Below are positions 1 to 13,900 of a DNA stretch of 64,000 nucleotides, in pieces; position 1 is the first letter of the stretch, and each line of letters begins with the position of its first letter. The stretch comes from Cyprinodon diabolis. Lineage: Eukaryota > Chordata > Actinopteri > Cyprinodontiformes > Cyprinodontidae. The notes beneath the pieces are model-generated. The model was not told where the DNA came from. It did not search any database and saw only the letters and a list, made by a program, of their open reading frames with translations. A program made the translations under genes and the position numbers. The DNA is taken from NCBI GenBank assembly GCA_030533445.1, contig CM060078.1, positions 20,422,591 through 20,486,590 on the forward strand, written 5' to 3'.

Positions 1-3000
1 TTACTTAGAAAAATAAAAGCAGAAGAAAAAAAAAATATTAAAAAAAAATATTTGCAATATCCATAAAACAATTGGACCACAACCATAAATTTATAATACA
101 AGTGAACAGTTTAACTTCAACAGTCAAAAGTAGTTATAAACAAATGGGATTTTAACTTTGACTTACATGTGAAGAGTAGGCTTAAACAAGAGGTTTGGGA
201 GGTTGATACACTGACACCTTTTTCTTTCATTTATTTTGGTGCTGATCCATTCAGCGATTTAAAAACAAATAGAAGGATTTTAAAGCCTATTCTATGACGA
301 ACAAGGACTCAGTGGAAGGAATTCTAGTGAGAACACAGGAGGAAGCGTTTTGGATCAGTTGCAGCTGTCTGGTGGACTTTTTAGAAAAACCTAAGTAATA
401 ATAAGACAAATACTCTTTTTTTTCCTAACTTTTTAAAACTTAGTTTCAATATAAATAAGTAATATTTTTGATTTGCTTTACTTACAAGAATGTTCAGGCA
501 AGAAATATATATAAATGTGTATTAGAGTCTAGAGCAGATGCTAATTAGATAGTATTCCCCCGTTCCCATGCTAACTTCTGTGGGAATATATATATATAAT
601 TTTTTTCAAGACTAACCTCTTAATAATAGTTAATGTCTCATATTACTATCAACTTTCATAGTTTTACTACTTACTAAGCTTACTACTTCAAACTAAGAAA
701 ATCCACCATTGAGAAAATTATAATAGCATTATCATTTTACAATTTTTTTTAACACAATATGGATGTTCATCTCTAATACCCGCTATCATTATCTGTGGAA
801 ATGTTAATAAATAGCATGAAGAAGAATTTTTGTGTACATTTTTATTTAATATATAATAAAAAATAAAAACAGATCCTGATAACAGTTCTAAATAGCCACC
901 ACAAAAAAAAAGGTGATACCAACATACAGGAACTGATGTAATTAGATAGAGATTCTGAGGTACTGAGCTTTCAAATCGGAGAGTAAAATATAACCTCTTT
1001 GTGAACTCGGCCATCTGGATGAATTATGAGGTCCTAATCGGTGACCCCAGAGAGCCTAATTTAAACTCATTGCCAGTGTGGGTTGTTGGGCTCGAAGATG
1101 GGTCACTCTCACTCTGTTGTTACGCTTGGATCAGTGGCTGTAGCTCTAATGGCAAATAAGAGATTAATGGCAATATAATGAGTTTGGGGAGGACACAGCG
1201 CAACAATAGAGTCCTGCTACAGCACTGGCCAATTACATTAGTCAGTCAAGGCAACTGTCTGCATCAGCGAGAACACACCTAATTATACGTGCGTAAAATG
1301 TTCATAAAACACATTCAGACATTCCCTAGACACAAAAATGCACGCATACGTACAAATGTGGAAACCAAGGTGAGATTTATTGATTTCCAATGAAGAGTTG
1401 TTTTTTTTTTGCAGCCACATGTCACAGGAAGGAAAACAAACTGAGCCAGTTCTCAACCTGCCACCACAGAGATGTGACAAAAGGGAGGATAATTTATGCG
1501 TCAGTCACATGAAATAAGGAGTGAGTCTGAGCAGTGAGGCTAGGTGCCCACTTTTGGATTGCAGTAATTGTCATTTGGTTGCTAGGATGTTGAGGGTAAT
1601 GAATGTCTTGTTGATGCAGTTTGTCATAACCCATGGCATCCATGGTTGCTCAAAGACACAGTACCTATTAGTTAAATAGTGGCACATGATGCATGGGACC
1701 ACCGAGAAGGATGCATTAGTCATTTTATGTGAGAAAATGAAGAAAGCAACCAATATAGTTAATATGGAGCACAAAAGATTGAAAATGCAATATTGCATTC
1801 GTGGAAGATGTCTTATATGTTGATATGGGATTTGTAATCCAGAGATGAAATTGTTTTCACCTTGAAAATATCAACGTCTTCTTTTTCTGAAAAAAGGGGG
1901 AACAACAGAAACCATATTTCTGTCGAGGACTAAAACAGTGAAATATTTCTGTATTCATGAGGCCTAATTGAAAGGAAGGCTGTCTTGCATAAAGAAGTGG
2001 CACAAAAAGGATGAAATAAGAGGTTCCTGATGCATTCCCTGACAGATAACCTTTGATTTCTCTTCGCTTGCATCAGAAATAGCTCCTTGGAATGACATCA
2101 GAAGTGAACAAATTCTGATGCCGGTGTGCCTGCTTCCGCCGCCGTGAGGTACGGCAGACATATAAAGAAATGTCTTCTTTTAGGAACTGCTTCACAAAAT
2201 TCTACATTTTTCCAACTGATTCAAATTAGTTGACCAGCAGGAAAAGTTGCACACAAACAAAGGAGAAGGGAATATAGTGGCAAATGTGGGGAATTTGCTG
2301 ATATGACAAAAAAGAGGCCGTCATTGAATATATAAAAAAACAATAATAATATACAGTTTTAAAAGACAGGCTTATGGGGCATTGTTTGTCACAACATAAC
2401 TATATAATAAAAATCATACCTTCTCTTCCAATGGTGTTTGCATACAATAAAACAAAATACTCCTTTTAAGACCTCTGGACTTGAAGTTGTTTAATGCATT
2501 TTTATTCCATTGTAATACTTAGAACCAAATATCACTGTAATTACAGTACTAGGGTACATCTTTACCAGTTTTAAAACTCAGTTTACTGAAATGTTAAAAA
2601 ATGTTACTAGATACGCCCAAATCTTATACATACACACACATAAATATCTATATATATATTTATTTCTGAACCAAAGCTTGTACCTCTGGCAGTATGTCTG
2701 GTGGATACAGTAGCTGGTAACAAGGTTTTTATTATTATGGGTCTTTTTTCATTGTTCAATCCATATTCCAATTAAGTTGGAGCAGCTTCCTATTCCCAGA
2801 GCATGATGCTGTCACCACCTGAGGGTTGGTAAATTACAGGCAATGTGTTATGTGTCAGTGCTCTGCCAGATAGGATTTTTTGTTCTGTCACTTTCAGTTT
2901 TGCTGTTCTTACCTGAGAATCTTATTTCAGACATCTATGTCCCAACGTAACGCTTTTGTTCACAAAAGCTATAAAAGTCAGAGAACATGAGTAATTATCC

Positions 3001-5991
3001 TTTAAGGTTCTGCCCCCTGAGGTGTGGGTATTTGCAGCTCTTTTATTGTTACCAGGAGATCGCTGTTGTTTAGAAAAACCTCTCTTTAAGTGTCCTTCAC
3101 ATTTATTTAGATGGCCACCTCTTGTTATGGTTTTACTTATGCCAAACTTCTCTTAATAACTTTTGAAGGAAACTGGTGCCGGGACATTTTAGGGGTGTCA
3201 TAGTAAAACGGGCTGAACATATTTGGGAGCTTTATTCTTCAGAATTTTATTTGATCACCATAGATTCTACCTTAAAATTTTCAATTATTTAAAATATATA
3301 TATTTTTTTATCTATCCCTGAACATCAAAAAGAAAGTGAAATGTGCAGTTTTAATATAACATAATGTGGAAAAACTGAAAAGATTGTTATTCCAAGTCAT
3401 TTTTAATTGTCTTTTAAATGTAAACAGAGCAAAAACTAGCTGTAGGTTGAGGAACCAAGGCTTCTTTTTTGTTTTAGTGTTGCACAAATCTAAGAATGGA
3501 ACCCTAATTAATTAGAAAATAGCATAAAAGGTATTTTACTTCTGCCTTTCAGAGAGAATGAAGCTGCAGAGAAGCAAATTCAGTCCAAATAAAAGACGCG
3601 TCAGCTTCACTTAAGCTTCACAATGAGAATATGCAGGTGAAGATTTTCAGTGATCCAGATCAAATGTTAATATTAAGAGACCAACCTTAAAGAGAGCGGG
3701 TGGACGTAGGTTCAAACTCTGAAAAACATACAACGCGGTGATAGAGTTGATTCCTTCTCGCTATCATCTCAACCCTCATTGCCATGCAGGGGGCCAAAAC
3801 ATCTTACCTGGTTAGCCAGGCAAACAATAATCCTAACGACTCCCGTTACAGAGGCATGGGCCAGTGTCGGGTTTTGCAGGCCAACAATGACCTCAACGAT
3901 TCCTTATTACCAAGGGGTGGACCTGTTTTTTTGGTTTAATTTGCATGTTTTCTAAGCAATAACAAGGCTTTTGTTTGGGCCACTCTTTAAGTCTGAAACT
4001 CAAATGCTACTCAAGACATTTTGAATTGAGAAAGCTTCCTGGATGGGAAGCAAAACTTTTTCAAACTTGAAAAACAAAGTCCAGTGGATTGTTTTTTAAC
4101 TTTTTTGGAAGGATTCACAGCGAGAAGTTTGAATACAAGATAACCATGATACACCAACATAATACTTTTAATTAGTATCACAGACATGTGAGACTCACAG
4201 TCTTTAGTTTTTGCCATGAAATGACTTGAAGTCTGCCAGTATTTAATTAAAAAGGTACAGCTTTATCTCTAGCCTCCCTCTGACTGCAAGGTCTAACATC
4301 TGATGCTAGGCGGCTTTGTGAAGAGTGATTTGTGGGGGAAACATGCTCTAATCTGCTGCACACAGATACCGAGTGATGTTGAAGAGACTGACCTAAGCAG
4401 GCTACATAACATCCGTCTCGACAGCAGCTGATAAATCCATGTTTCATGTTGCCATGCTGACTTTCTCATGCAGAACTAATTGGTTGTTTTCGCCTGTTGT
4501 GCTGGAGACACTGTCTGTATAAAAAAAATAAAAAATACTCAAGGACACTCTGAAAAACTTTTATGCATACTCATAGGCATGCACACATATGCTATCAGGG
4601 AAGTAGAGTAGCACAGGTGGGAAGAGGAGGCTAAATTTCATTCAGTTAGAGCCCTGAGTGAAATCTCCTTGAACCTGTTGCCATAGCTAATCAAACACAT
4701 GCATACAAACCAACACGGTGAGCTCGTTCCCCAACCCTCTGCACCCCCACCCCTCTCTGTCTGATTTGCATTTTGGTTAACACTCTAATTGCCTCTCATT
4801 AAATACCTTGTCACTTTGATTAATTGGTGTGATACATAAATGTAAAACAGCGGAGCACCATGATGCACGGCAAGCAGTTACTGATTGGAGAAGATGATCA
4901 AGCCTGGCTTAAAAAATGCAAAGCCGAGTGAAATGTTACTCGTATAATTAGGAATAAATAAAGTAAATGTAATTAATTCCGAGTTTTTATTTTGGTCCTG
5001 AAGTGGTAAAAGTGTTGTATCTTGAGAACAAAGCTTTCTGGTTTGTTTTTGTCCATATTTATCTTCTGCTTAAGGGAATCAAGTACTGCAACGTTGGGTT
5101 AAACTAAAAAAAGCTGATTTTTGAATAACAGCTTTGTTCTTTTAAAATGTCGGAATTTCCTGAATGTTTAGAACTAAATCATGCCAAATTCTAAATGGTT
5201 AAAATATTTCAGATCACTTTTAGTCACCTTGAAAATCAATCTTTATTAGAATAATATTGCAGGATACTAAATGTACTATTATAGAACAGTAATGTAGGAC
5301 TCTTAGCAGCCTCTGTATTGGATTTGTGTCTGTACAATAACTAGGACTTTCTTAAAACGTGAAATCGCTCTGACCCAAACCATTTTTGTGTGTGTATCTG
5401 TGTTTAGTATTGTTTTACAATGCTCAAAGATCCAGCTTTTTGTCTCTTGCAATTAGCAGTAGTTCTTCTACCAGTATGTCCCTGTTGCTACTTGCACCCA
5501 CTAGACTGGTAAAGCTAACCATGTTCCCTGACCCTAAAAAAAGGCATCATTATAGCATAATGCTGTCGACATCACCATGTTTTATCATGGGTATTTACCT
5601 TTAAAAATTATGAAAAATGTTAGTTGTTTGTGTGGCCTGCAGGTCAGGAACTTCTATTTTGGTCCCTTTTTTAGCAGATCTCCTCTGTCTGTTTGCTCTG
5701 CCTCCTACATTTCATTAGACTAGAGTTCTTATAACTTTCATTCAACATCAACTTTCTTATTACACCCCTAGAATTTTAAAGGAATAACTTACTCTCCAGA
5801 GGACATAGATAACTGGGCTATGAATATCTGCAATTCCCCCTGAGTTACAATAAACCTCCTCTGGTTGTTTGAATAAATCTTCCATGTCCCATCCTTCCAG
5901 TTAAGGTTGACTGCACTGTTGTATCCTACTATTCACATTTTCCGAAGACAGTCCTCAACGAAATACTTAAATCTTTGACAGTTGTTTTATA
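1..5991 (+). other. pdzrn4 upstream intron, first part
   Basis: No exon seen. AT-rich intron with an imperfect (TA)n tract near 2650. Short scraps of decayed dispersed repeats occur near 2790-2880 and 5555-5590 ('atgatgctgtcaccacc', 'catcaccatgttttatcatggg'), which resemble a teleost repeat. The missing PDZ1 exon (a GDxILQ-type codon run ending in a donor) was looked for and not found. Confidence 0.5.
4014..4100 (-). repeat. Dispersed repeat with hammerhead-like layout, copy 1
   Basis: 'gacattttgaattgagaaag' followed by 'cttcctggatgggaagcaaa' and 'caaagtccagtggattgttt' recurs at 21938-22020 and, as a shorter match on the other strand, near 57583-57620. The family is common in fish. I suspect it belongs to the Penelope-like/retrozyme group but this is recall, not proof. 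Confidence 0.5.
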
Positions 5992-6402
5992 CAACCCCTG
6001 GTAAAAATTATGGAATCACCGACCTTGGCAGATGTTCATTCAGTTGTTTAAATTTGTAGAAAAAAAGCAGATCACAGACATGACACAAAATTAAAGTGAT
6101 GTTTTGTAGCGTTATTTTGTTTTGTTTTTTTTATGTTGTTTTTTATGATTCTATATTTTTTTTTACCTCAGAGTTGATTGATTCCATAACTTTTTCCCTC
6201 TTCTTGGTCCAAAAAAGTAAGTTACTGACCACCACATGGTTTTTCTTGATTTCTATCAGTGTTTTTTAAAGCCAGACAGTTGCCATTTGAAATGACTTTA
6301 TCTTTGTGTCATGTCTGTGATCTGCTTTTTTTTTCTACAAAATTAAACAACTGAAGGAACATCCTCTGAGGCCGGTTATTCCATAATTTTTGCCAGGGGT
6401 TG
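5992..6402. mobile_element. Non-autonomous Tc1/mariner-type TIR element
   Basis: Begins CAACCCCTGGTAAAAATTAT and ends with the near-perfect inverse (ATAATTTTTGCCAGGGGTTG), flanked on both sides by TA (5990-5991, 6403-6404). A subterminal inverted repeat (AAGCAGATCACAGACATGAC on the left, its inverse on the right) makes it a long hairpin. It is 411 bp with no coding capacity. The TA duplication supports Tc1/mariner. Confidence 0.8.
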
Positions 6403-6404
6403 TA

Positions 6405-9105
6405 AACTAATCCTCCTTTAAACATCTCCACAACTTTATCCTTTATTTGTCTGGTGGGCTTTGGTGGTCTTTATGATGCTGCTGATTTTACTAACTTCTC
6501 TTACAAACCTCTTAGGTCTTGAGAGAGACAAGTTAATTAAGATCAAATGAAATAAATTAGTAAATTAGTTAGAGATGCTGAGAACAAATGTAACGCAGAG
6601 GTTTCAAAATGTTTTCAAAACCATATTTCATTTTCAAGCTATTTAAAAGCCCATTAAGTACATCCAAACTTGACCATATGATACCGAAATAAACTAAACA
6701 AGTTCCTAGCAAGAGAAATTAGAAAAGCCTCATACCAAAAAGGTTGAATCCGTAGGTTCTATGTTCAGGTATACAAGGTTACAGTGAGAAAATGTCCTGT
6801 AAAAATTGTTTCTTAACCAATTTTTTACAGAGTATTTTTTTGCAAAAACATCTCCAAACAATTGATAAACAAATACAAATTTTAATACCCGCAGCTCGTT
6901 TTCGTAACTTTTTCCCTGATGGCTTGTCTCGTGCCCTTTAATATCCTCCCTGTGCTCTGATCGCATGTAGGGGCTGATTCGATTCACCAGTCATATATCC
7001 ACATGATACAGATACCTGTCACTCAAATGTGTGAAAGCCAGACCATTCTTCATTTATAGCATTGGATATATTGTCTGTAAGAGACTTTTATTATTGAAAT
7101 GAGACATTTATGAACAGTGAGCCCTTTTGAATCATCACAATGCAGTCAGAGGAGGAAAAGAAATGAGATTTGGCAGATTAAAGTGGCATAAGCCACCTGT
7201 GCTTCCTCACTGCTCACAATATCCCACTTTCTATGAATACAAAAGCAGCCTTTTTGTGATCATAGTGGATGTTTACAGAAATCATGATCTAGAGGTAAAA
7301 AAGATTGTAGAGAGAACTGTGACTCCCGTAGGACAGGAGGTCAGCGCTGAATGGATAAGGGCAGCTCATTGTTTTAAAGTCCATTGTAATGCTATCCAGA
7401 CCGAGGCAGGTGTTATTCAGTCAAATATGGTTAATGCAAACATTGCATAGATGTTTTAAGTCTCTCAAGACGGTGAGATAATGCTTAAATTGTGCATGAA
7501 AACTTTAGTGTATGTGTTGGTTTTCTATGCTGTGCATTTGCTTCCATTTGTCCACAATGACACCATGTCCGTCAGATTTAGCGGCGAGGTTGAGTGGTTT
7601 CGCTCTTATCTCAGTTCAGCAAACACGTTCATTCATGAGTGCAGGCACAAACACACCAAGACACAAATCACATGTGGAGACACAATTCTTATCTGATGGG
7701 GTTTTCTTATCGCATGCTGTTTTTATTGAGGACTAGGAATGACATTTAACCATCTGAAGTGACACACTAATAAAAATGCTGTCACATTTAAGGATTGACG
7801 TGCAATATGCTTGTATATTTTAAAGGCCCTATATGATGCTTTTAAGCCTTTCAAATAACCTTTACGCAAATATATTGCCTTTAGCACTTCAAAGTATTAA
7901 TTTGTTATGAAAGTTGTTTATTTCAATGAAAAAAAAAAAAAAACAACATATAGGACTTTAGTTACAGTGCCTACTCTCAAACCAAGATTTATCTTACTGC
8001 TTTGAACCTTGACCTTTAGGAAGGACTGTTTGGACGGAAAGGGCTTTGGTTTGGGAATACCAAGAACAATTTTTATTGACAAATTTAACCTTTAACTTGA
8101 GATAAATGGGGGTCTAGACTACAGAGCTGTCCCTATAGACTGCAATATACTAAGACTGCAATATACTAAGTCTATTTTTTAGTTGTGATGCTGCATGTCT
8201 TTCAAGAATTTTGTCAAAGTGTTAGGGATTATCACACCATGTCATAAGAGCCATTTAAGTAAAAAGATAATATAATAAAAAGTCGCGATATTGACCTTTA
8301 ATTTGGTATTTATTGTATATAAATTGGCTTTTACTGCTGTAGGAAAAAAATATGCTGTTCTGCTTAAAATTAGGCCAAATACATGTTATAAATCTTGGCT
8401 TTTAATTGCTGGGTAGATTACCTTAAATCAGGATTGCTGTGAGATTAATCTCAGAGTAGGACCATGTTGCTGTCATATTTAATTATAAACCAAGGAAAAC
8501 CTCAGGACTGTGGGTTGCTCTGAGGAAAAAAATAAATAAGGACAGAAAAGCCCTTGAAATAAAATTTGGAAGAAATAGATGAACTTGACAAATAACTAAA
8601 GAGAAGCGAGCAAAGTTGAGGGTGATTAGCTGAAAGAAGAATGTGTGAGAGAAACTAACTGGATTTGGTTGAGTGTTTGGTGTTGGGTGCATAACAATTG
8701 AAGATGAGGAAAAATGGCCAAATGATAGAATTAACACATAAGGTTAATGAATAATAAATGAAAAAAATGTAAAATTAAAGAAAGGAGCAAAACAGAAAAA
8801 AATCAAGGAAATCAAACCACAAAAATCAGAAAAAACACTGCAGTTTTACCCATCCTGTCCTATCTGTAGGTAAAATGTACACTTTTTTAGCTAAAAAAAA
8901 TACTATTTTAAATAAATATTTTTAATAAATATTGCTTTAATGTAAGAACTAATTCTAAAGCAAAATCTACATGCAACTAAGAAAATCTTTCTTCCCTCTT
9001 GGCTTTCCCTTGCTGCTGATGTTCAGGTGTACAGTATATGATAGACAGAAATGTCTGATGCACTGAAACATCTGCCACTTCCGTAGACAAACATGTTCTA
9101 AGATA
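6405..9105. other. pdzrn4 upstream intron, middle
   Basis: AT-rich intron. Short open frames at 7127-7450 and 7481-7736 show no domain, no splice context and no recognisable homology. There are A-runs near 7930 and 8345. Nothing else seen. Confidence 0.4.
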
Positions 9106-9376
9106 CACTGCAAAAATTATCTAGAAATAACTAAAAATTTCTTAAATTAATTTTTTTTACCCTTAATTTGAATATATAAATAAGATAGTCTGCCAACTGA
9201 ATGAGCATTTTTATACTTAAAATAAGATAGTTATATGATATGCACTTGAAATAAAACATTGCAACAATTGTCTTGTTCCATCAGCAGTGTCTCTCTTACC
9301 TCCTCAATTTAAGAACAAGTGAACTTTTTTTTTTTAAGAAAAAAAGGACTTATTTAGTTTTCCATATTTTGCAGTG
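9106..9376. mobile_element. Small palindromic MITE (CACTGCAAAA termini), copy 1
   Basis: 271 bp, begins CACTGCAAAAATTATCTAGA and ends ATATTTTGCAGTG, flanked by TA on each side (9104-9105, 9377-9378). It contains 'cttaaaataagatag' and 'atgcacttgaaat', also present in the copy at 17932-18205. Non-coding; the TA flank suggests a Tc1/mariner-related MITE, but the family is not certain. Confidence 0.75.
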
Positions 9377-10659
9377 TATTAAGGTTAGTTTCAATTCCCA
9401 TTTGTCTGGTAATAATCAGCTTAAAATTTGAACTTCATATGTTCATGTATATAAGTGCTCATTAAAAACTTAACATTTAACTTTGCCTGCTTTTAGTTTA
9501 TTTTAATTTGATTATTGCTTTTGTAAAAATAAATCCACTCTGTGGTAGGATGCAGGTTTCCACTGTAACTAGAATACATTTTACGTAGATTATTTGTATT
9601 TATTTATTTATTTACATTAAGACATGTTTGGATTTTGGCTCCTAACAAAAAGAACAACACCAACAAACAAAAGACAATTCAGATGCTACTGAAAACTATG
9701 CAATCTATGTTGCTTGATCCTGATTGCATTCATATGCATGGCCATATTTTAAACCCTTTCCAAACAAATTGATATTTGTCTCTCCTATGGATCAATGCAA
9801 TTAAACAGTTTGGATGAACACGCGGATCCATGTGTATGTTTTCAAAAGCAGACACCATGACGTGTAACACAAATATGCTTCTCCTTCACTAATTCACTGT
9901 AGCACAATTGTGTCTGAACATGTGAATTATATACAGTCTATTGTGCTAGCTAAAATCTGTCTCCAGTGGTGCATTTGATGGTGCTCGTTCCCATTGCTCA
10001 TTTGTCTCAATCAGCATTGCTATTATGCACTTAATGGGTAGAATAGTAGGATTTTGCTGTAAATAATGCATCTCAGTTAGATAAATTGCAGGAAGAATAG
10101 GCCTGGCTTGCATCTGAATTAGAATGAGATAACTTGAACTTTAAAAAGTATTCCCTTATATTTCCCTTTCTGTGACTGAAAAATATACACAACTTTATTT
10201 AAAAAAGAAACATGTAGATAGAAAGACAGAAAAATTTTGTATTTCCATGCTTATCTAAACTTGCAAATTAAAGGTAGGTTGGTGAGCAGTTACAGTGTCT
10301 CATTGTAACAATGTCTACTGGGAAATGTTCTGAGTTTTCTTGATAAGGATTTATTTTTTTTAAACTTCCCCTTTACAGTTTTTACCTAGTTCATGCCTTA
10401 ACGGGTGCTATTTCTATCCTGCAAATAAAATGTAGATTACAATATGAAAAGAGATGCTGCTGGATAGCACAAAGGATTTGGACTGATAATTTCAGGTAGA
10501 ACATTTTTCTTAACAATGGTTTGAAAGAGAGGCAAACATCTGCAACATATAGTAAATTATTTTCCATCAAAATGAAGGAGAGGTCAAGGTTTTTTAGAGT
10601 TTCATCAGCTGCTCTCGCTGACTTGTTTCATTATGGTCTTTTGTTCTTTCTCACCCAAG
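9377..10659. other. pdzrn4 upstream intron, last part
   Basis: AT-rich intronic sequence up to the acceptor at 10658-10659. No repeat or coding segment recognised. Confidence 0.4.
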
Positions 10660-10925
10660 GTGAACGGGCGTGACTTCTCCAAGGTTGAACATGACGAATC
10701 AGTGGTGGAAACCATCAGGCGAGACCCTATCGTTGTCCAAGTCCTCCGGCGAACCCCCACCAGAGCCACTGTTGTGCAAAGAAACAACGGATCGGCACAG
10801 GATGTGTGCGTGGTCGACGTTTGCACACAGACAGACATCACCTTTGAGCACATCATGGCATTGTCCAAGCTCCGACCGGCTACCCCGCCAGTCCCAGACA
10901 TCTGTCCATTCCTGCTCTCAGACAG
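10660..10925 (+). CDS. pdzrn4: pdzrn4 exon: end of PDZ1 plus linker
   Basis: The acceptor follows a pyrimidine tract (ttctttctcacccaag) and the donor is gtgagg. The 266 nt open with VNGRDFS, the usual strand/turn after GDxILQ in a PDZ fold, then [11 protein letters not shown] closes PDZ1. The linker ends in [18 protein letters not shown], a signature of this family. The exon leaves a split codon (AG), completed by C in the next exon to give Ser. The preceding PDZ1 exon is not in the 10.6 kb upstream as far as I can see. Confidence 0.95.
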
Positions 10926-13900
10926 GTGAGGCCAACCACTTATTGCATTTATTTTATAATAACTATTCAGCAGCTCTTCAGGGTAGAAACCCAGCAAAGC
11001 CCAGCAGTGTGCTATGATTATGCACTGCCAAACTGGCATGCAGTAATTGCTTCACTATACCACATCCATTTTCTTTAATGAAGGCTTTTGCCAGGTGATT
11101 AAAATCCAATGGACTGATAGAGTAGGCAGCCTGATACTACATCCATTCTGATGCTTTTTATAGAACTTTCCTGGATAGAAATTAATTAATTTTACCTCAT
11201 AAAACTACAGATTCTACAGCCTTGGTCAGTAATTACAGAGAGGCAGTCACACGGTCAATTTTCAGAGTTCATGGTTTTAATTAGGGGAATTGTTGCCTGG
11301 TTAGTTACAAAATGAGATGACTTACTATAAGGACTTGAAATGCGGGGAAAGATGATAAATAACTGCTTGTAAAGTCTGGTTCATGAAATTTCAGCAAAAT
11401 GTTCCATATTGCAAGTTATATAAACAGATGTTTATCTTATGTTATCCACACAATAGCACATGTGCATATGGAAAAGGAAATCCTGCAGATAATCACATAT
11501 TTAATTTCCTTTCTTTTCTTTAGCTGTCAATCCATCCACACCATGGAACATGAGTTTTATGAATGTCCAGAGTACCTTTCTAATACTACAGCAGACGTCG
11601 AGAGGACTGAGGAGTATGAGTATGAGGTAGGGGTACTCTTCATATATTTCTCTTCAATCCACTTTGGGGATAAAAAAATCTCTAACACTACAGTGACGCT
11701 TAACTTTAGAGTTCATAATGTCCAGCTATGAATAGCAGACATTTTCAGAGTGTTGCCGATTGACTGGTGTAAGTCTACTAATAATGCTAAGTTCAGACCG
11801 CAAGCAGCAGGAGCAGCAAAAACACTTCAATATTGATGCTTGTACAAGTTTAGTTCTGATGCACGTCTGAAGCATCTTTGGTGCTCTAGCTGTGCGGTCA
11901 AAAAGCAGCTGAAGCAGCTCTTGCTGCTTAAAATGTGCTGCAGGACCTTTTTGCTGCACCTTGATGCGTAACAACCATTGACTTTGCTTGTAAACTAGCT
12001 GCTTCTGCTGCTTTAAGGGCTGGTTATACTCTCGCAGCAGTGTGTAGCAGTGAGCTTGTCGCGGGTTTGACACAGACATTTTTGATTTATGCTCAATATT
12101 GAAGCACGTTCTGCACTTATTTGACGCCACAACGCAAAAGGGGAAAATCACAAACTAGCTGTGGGTCTAGATATGGCTGAGGAAGTGGGGGCAAGTTTGT
12201 CTGACAACGGAGGGACACGAGGGCGAAAAAGAATGGGGATCTAGATGGAAAAAGGGTCCCAGTCTTCTCGGTACACCTCACTCTGGCCAAACTTCATCAG
12301 TCTTTTCCACAATTGCGGTCATAAAAGCAAGTCAGTAAGGTACAAAACAGGAGATACGCATAGTGTAGAGCGGATGTAGATTTGACCAATCAGAGGCATC
12401 TGCGGCACTGTCTGCGATAACCGACAATTTGTAAGAGGCACAGAGTCTGCGGAGCGGGCAGGGACTCCTCTGCGTTCACCACGACACCTACGCAGACGAC
12501 CTAGTTTCGAAGTATAAATCAGCCTTTAGGTGTGAACGTAACATAAGGTTTCTAGTTTGTACACAAGCTTCATTGTTGTCATGTTATTTTTCAGCTATTT
12601 TCTCGCTTTGCCATTCAAAACATTTGGCTCTGTTCTAACATGCACCATCTACTGTAAATGGTGCATCTGGTTTCGAAGATTTCATGTTGCTGATAACTGA
12701 CATCTAGGAATCCCTTTTGATTCAGGAGAAGCTGTAAAGGTTCCCAACTACTCTGCTAATAGTATCCTTTTTCCTTGACTTGATAGTGGAAAGAAAATTT
12801 GTTTCAAACATTTGATGGTACTTTTTGTTTTAGTATAACATTAAAAGAAAGCTTTGAAATGTATATATAACATTTACTTTAAATTGTATCTCTTTGAAGG
12901 CCAGGCTGACCTTTCATGTAATATTTCTGGAGATGCTTTGTGCCAGTTAGATGATGTTACCTCAAGGCTCTACTAGATTGAAAATGGAGGTTATTATTTG
13001 CTTTGTCTGTGTTTCTATGTGGTTTAATAGGCCCTTCCTGGTTCAGTGGACTGTTTTTTTTGTTATTAGGATTCCTTTTGCTGCTGGCTTTGGCCTTTGA
13101 CCTCACGGCATGGCCTCTATGAAAGGGCCCCAATTTCTGATCAGGGGTAGGGTCAGGAAAGAAGGGATTTGTGCGGTAGTAACAGCAGTATCAGAACAAC
13201 AACATCTGTACAAAGTTCACTCAAACACCCCCCAATTGCCAGACATGCCCACACTAAATCAGCTGTTCTCGCTTTACTGAGTCCATTCATGTGTATCTGA
13301 CCGAAACAAGAATGGTTTTCCTCTTGCAAAAAGCACGGCTGTCATTCCCAGGAACATTACTTCTAACTGACAGGGGTTACCTCACTTCAAACTGATTGCC
13401 CACATGGGTACAGCTGTCATAATACACACGGTGGTTCTGCCAAATACTAGACAGCATGAGTTCTGATTTGAAATACATTTGTTTCAACCACACTTATATA
13501 TCCAGTCGCTGTGTAAAGCTATCTTTGAGGCTAGAGATAGTTTATTATGGACAAATTTTGCATTTGTGCAATTTAGAAAGTGGAAAAAGGGGATTAGACT
13601 GGAGAAAGTTTCCGTTTGGAAAACTGTTAAATTTTAATTTGGTCTGTACACAGATGCCAATTCAGATTTTCTATTCATCGCATCTTGAAAACCACAAACA
13701 TTATCTCAAGTAAACCTGTTTAGGAAAACAGCAGTTAAGTGTTAAGAACTTTAAGTTGAAAACAAGGTTGAGTACTTATGTATTTAAAAGGCTTGTATAG
13801 GGCAGGGAAAATGTTTTTCCCCATAAAAGAATTCCTCTTTTATGCTGTTTTGTTTCACATTGAGATTTCATATAAGCAACATAATTAGTAACACGGAGAA

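Noticed and set aside
3690..3720. B-box-like 'ggttcaaactc'
   Set aside because: No A box upstream at the right distance and no acceptor stem.
7127..7736. Possible upstream pdzrn4 exon (open frames in the first intron)
   Set aside because: No PDZ, RING or zinc-finger motif and no matching donor in frame.
11726..12151. 141-codon minus-strand open frame
   Set aside because: Spans the junction of the outer and inner MITEs; no protein-like motif.
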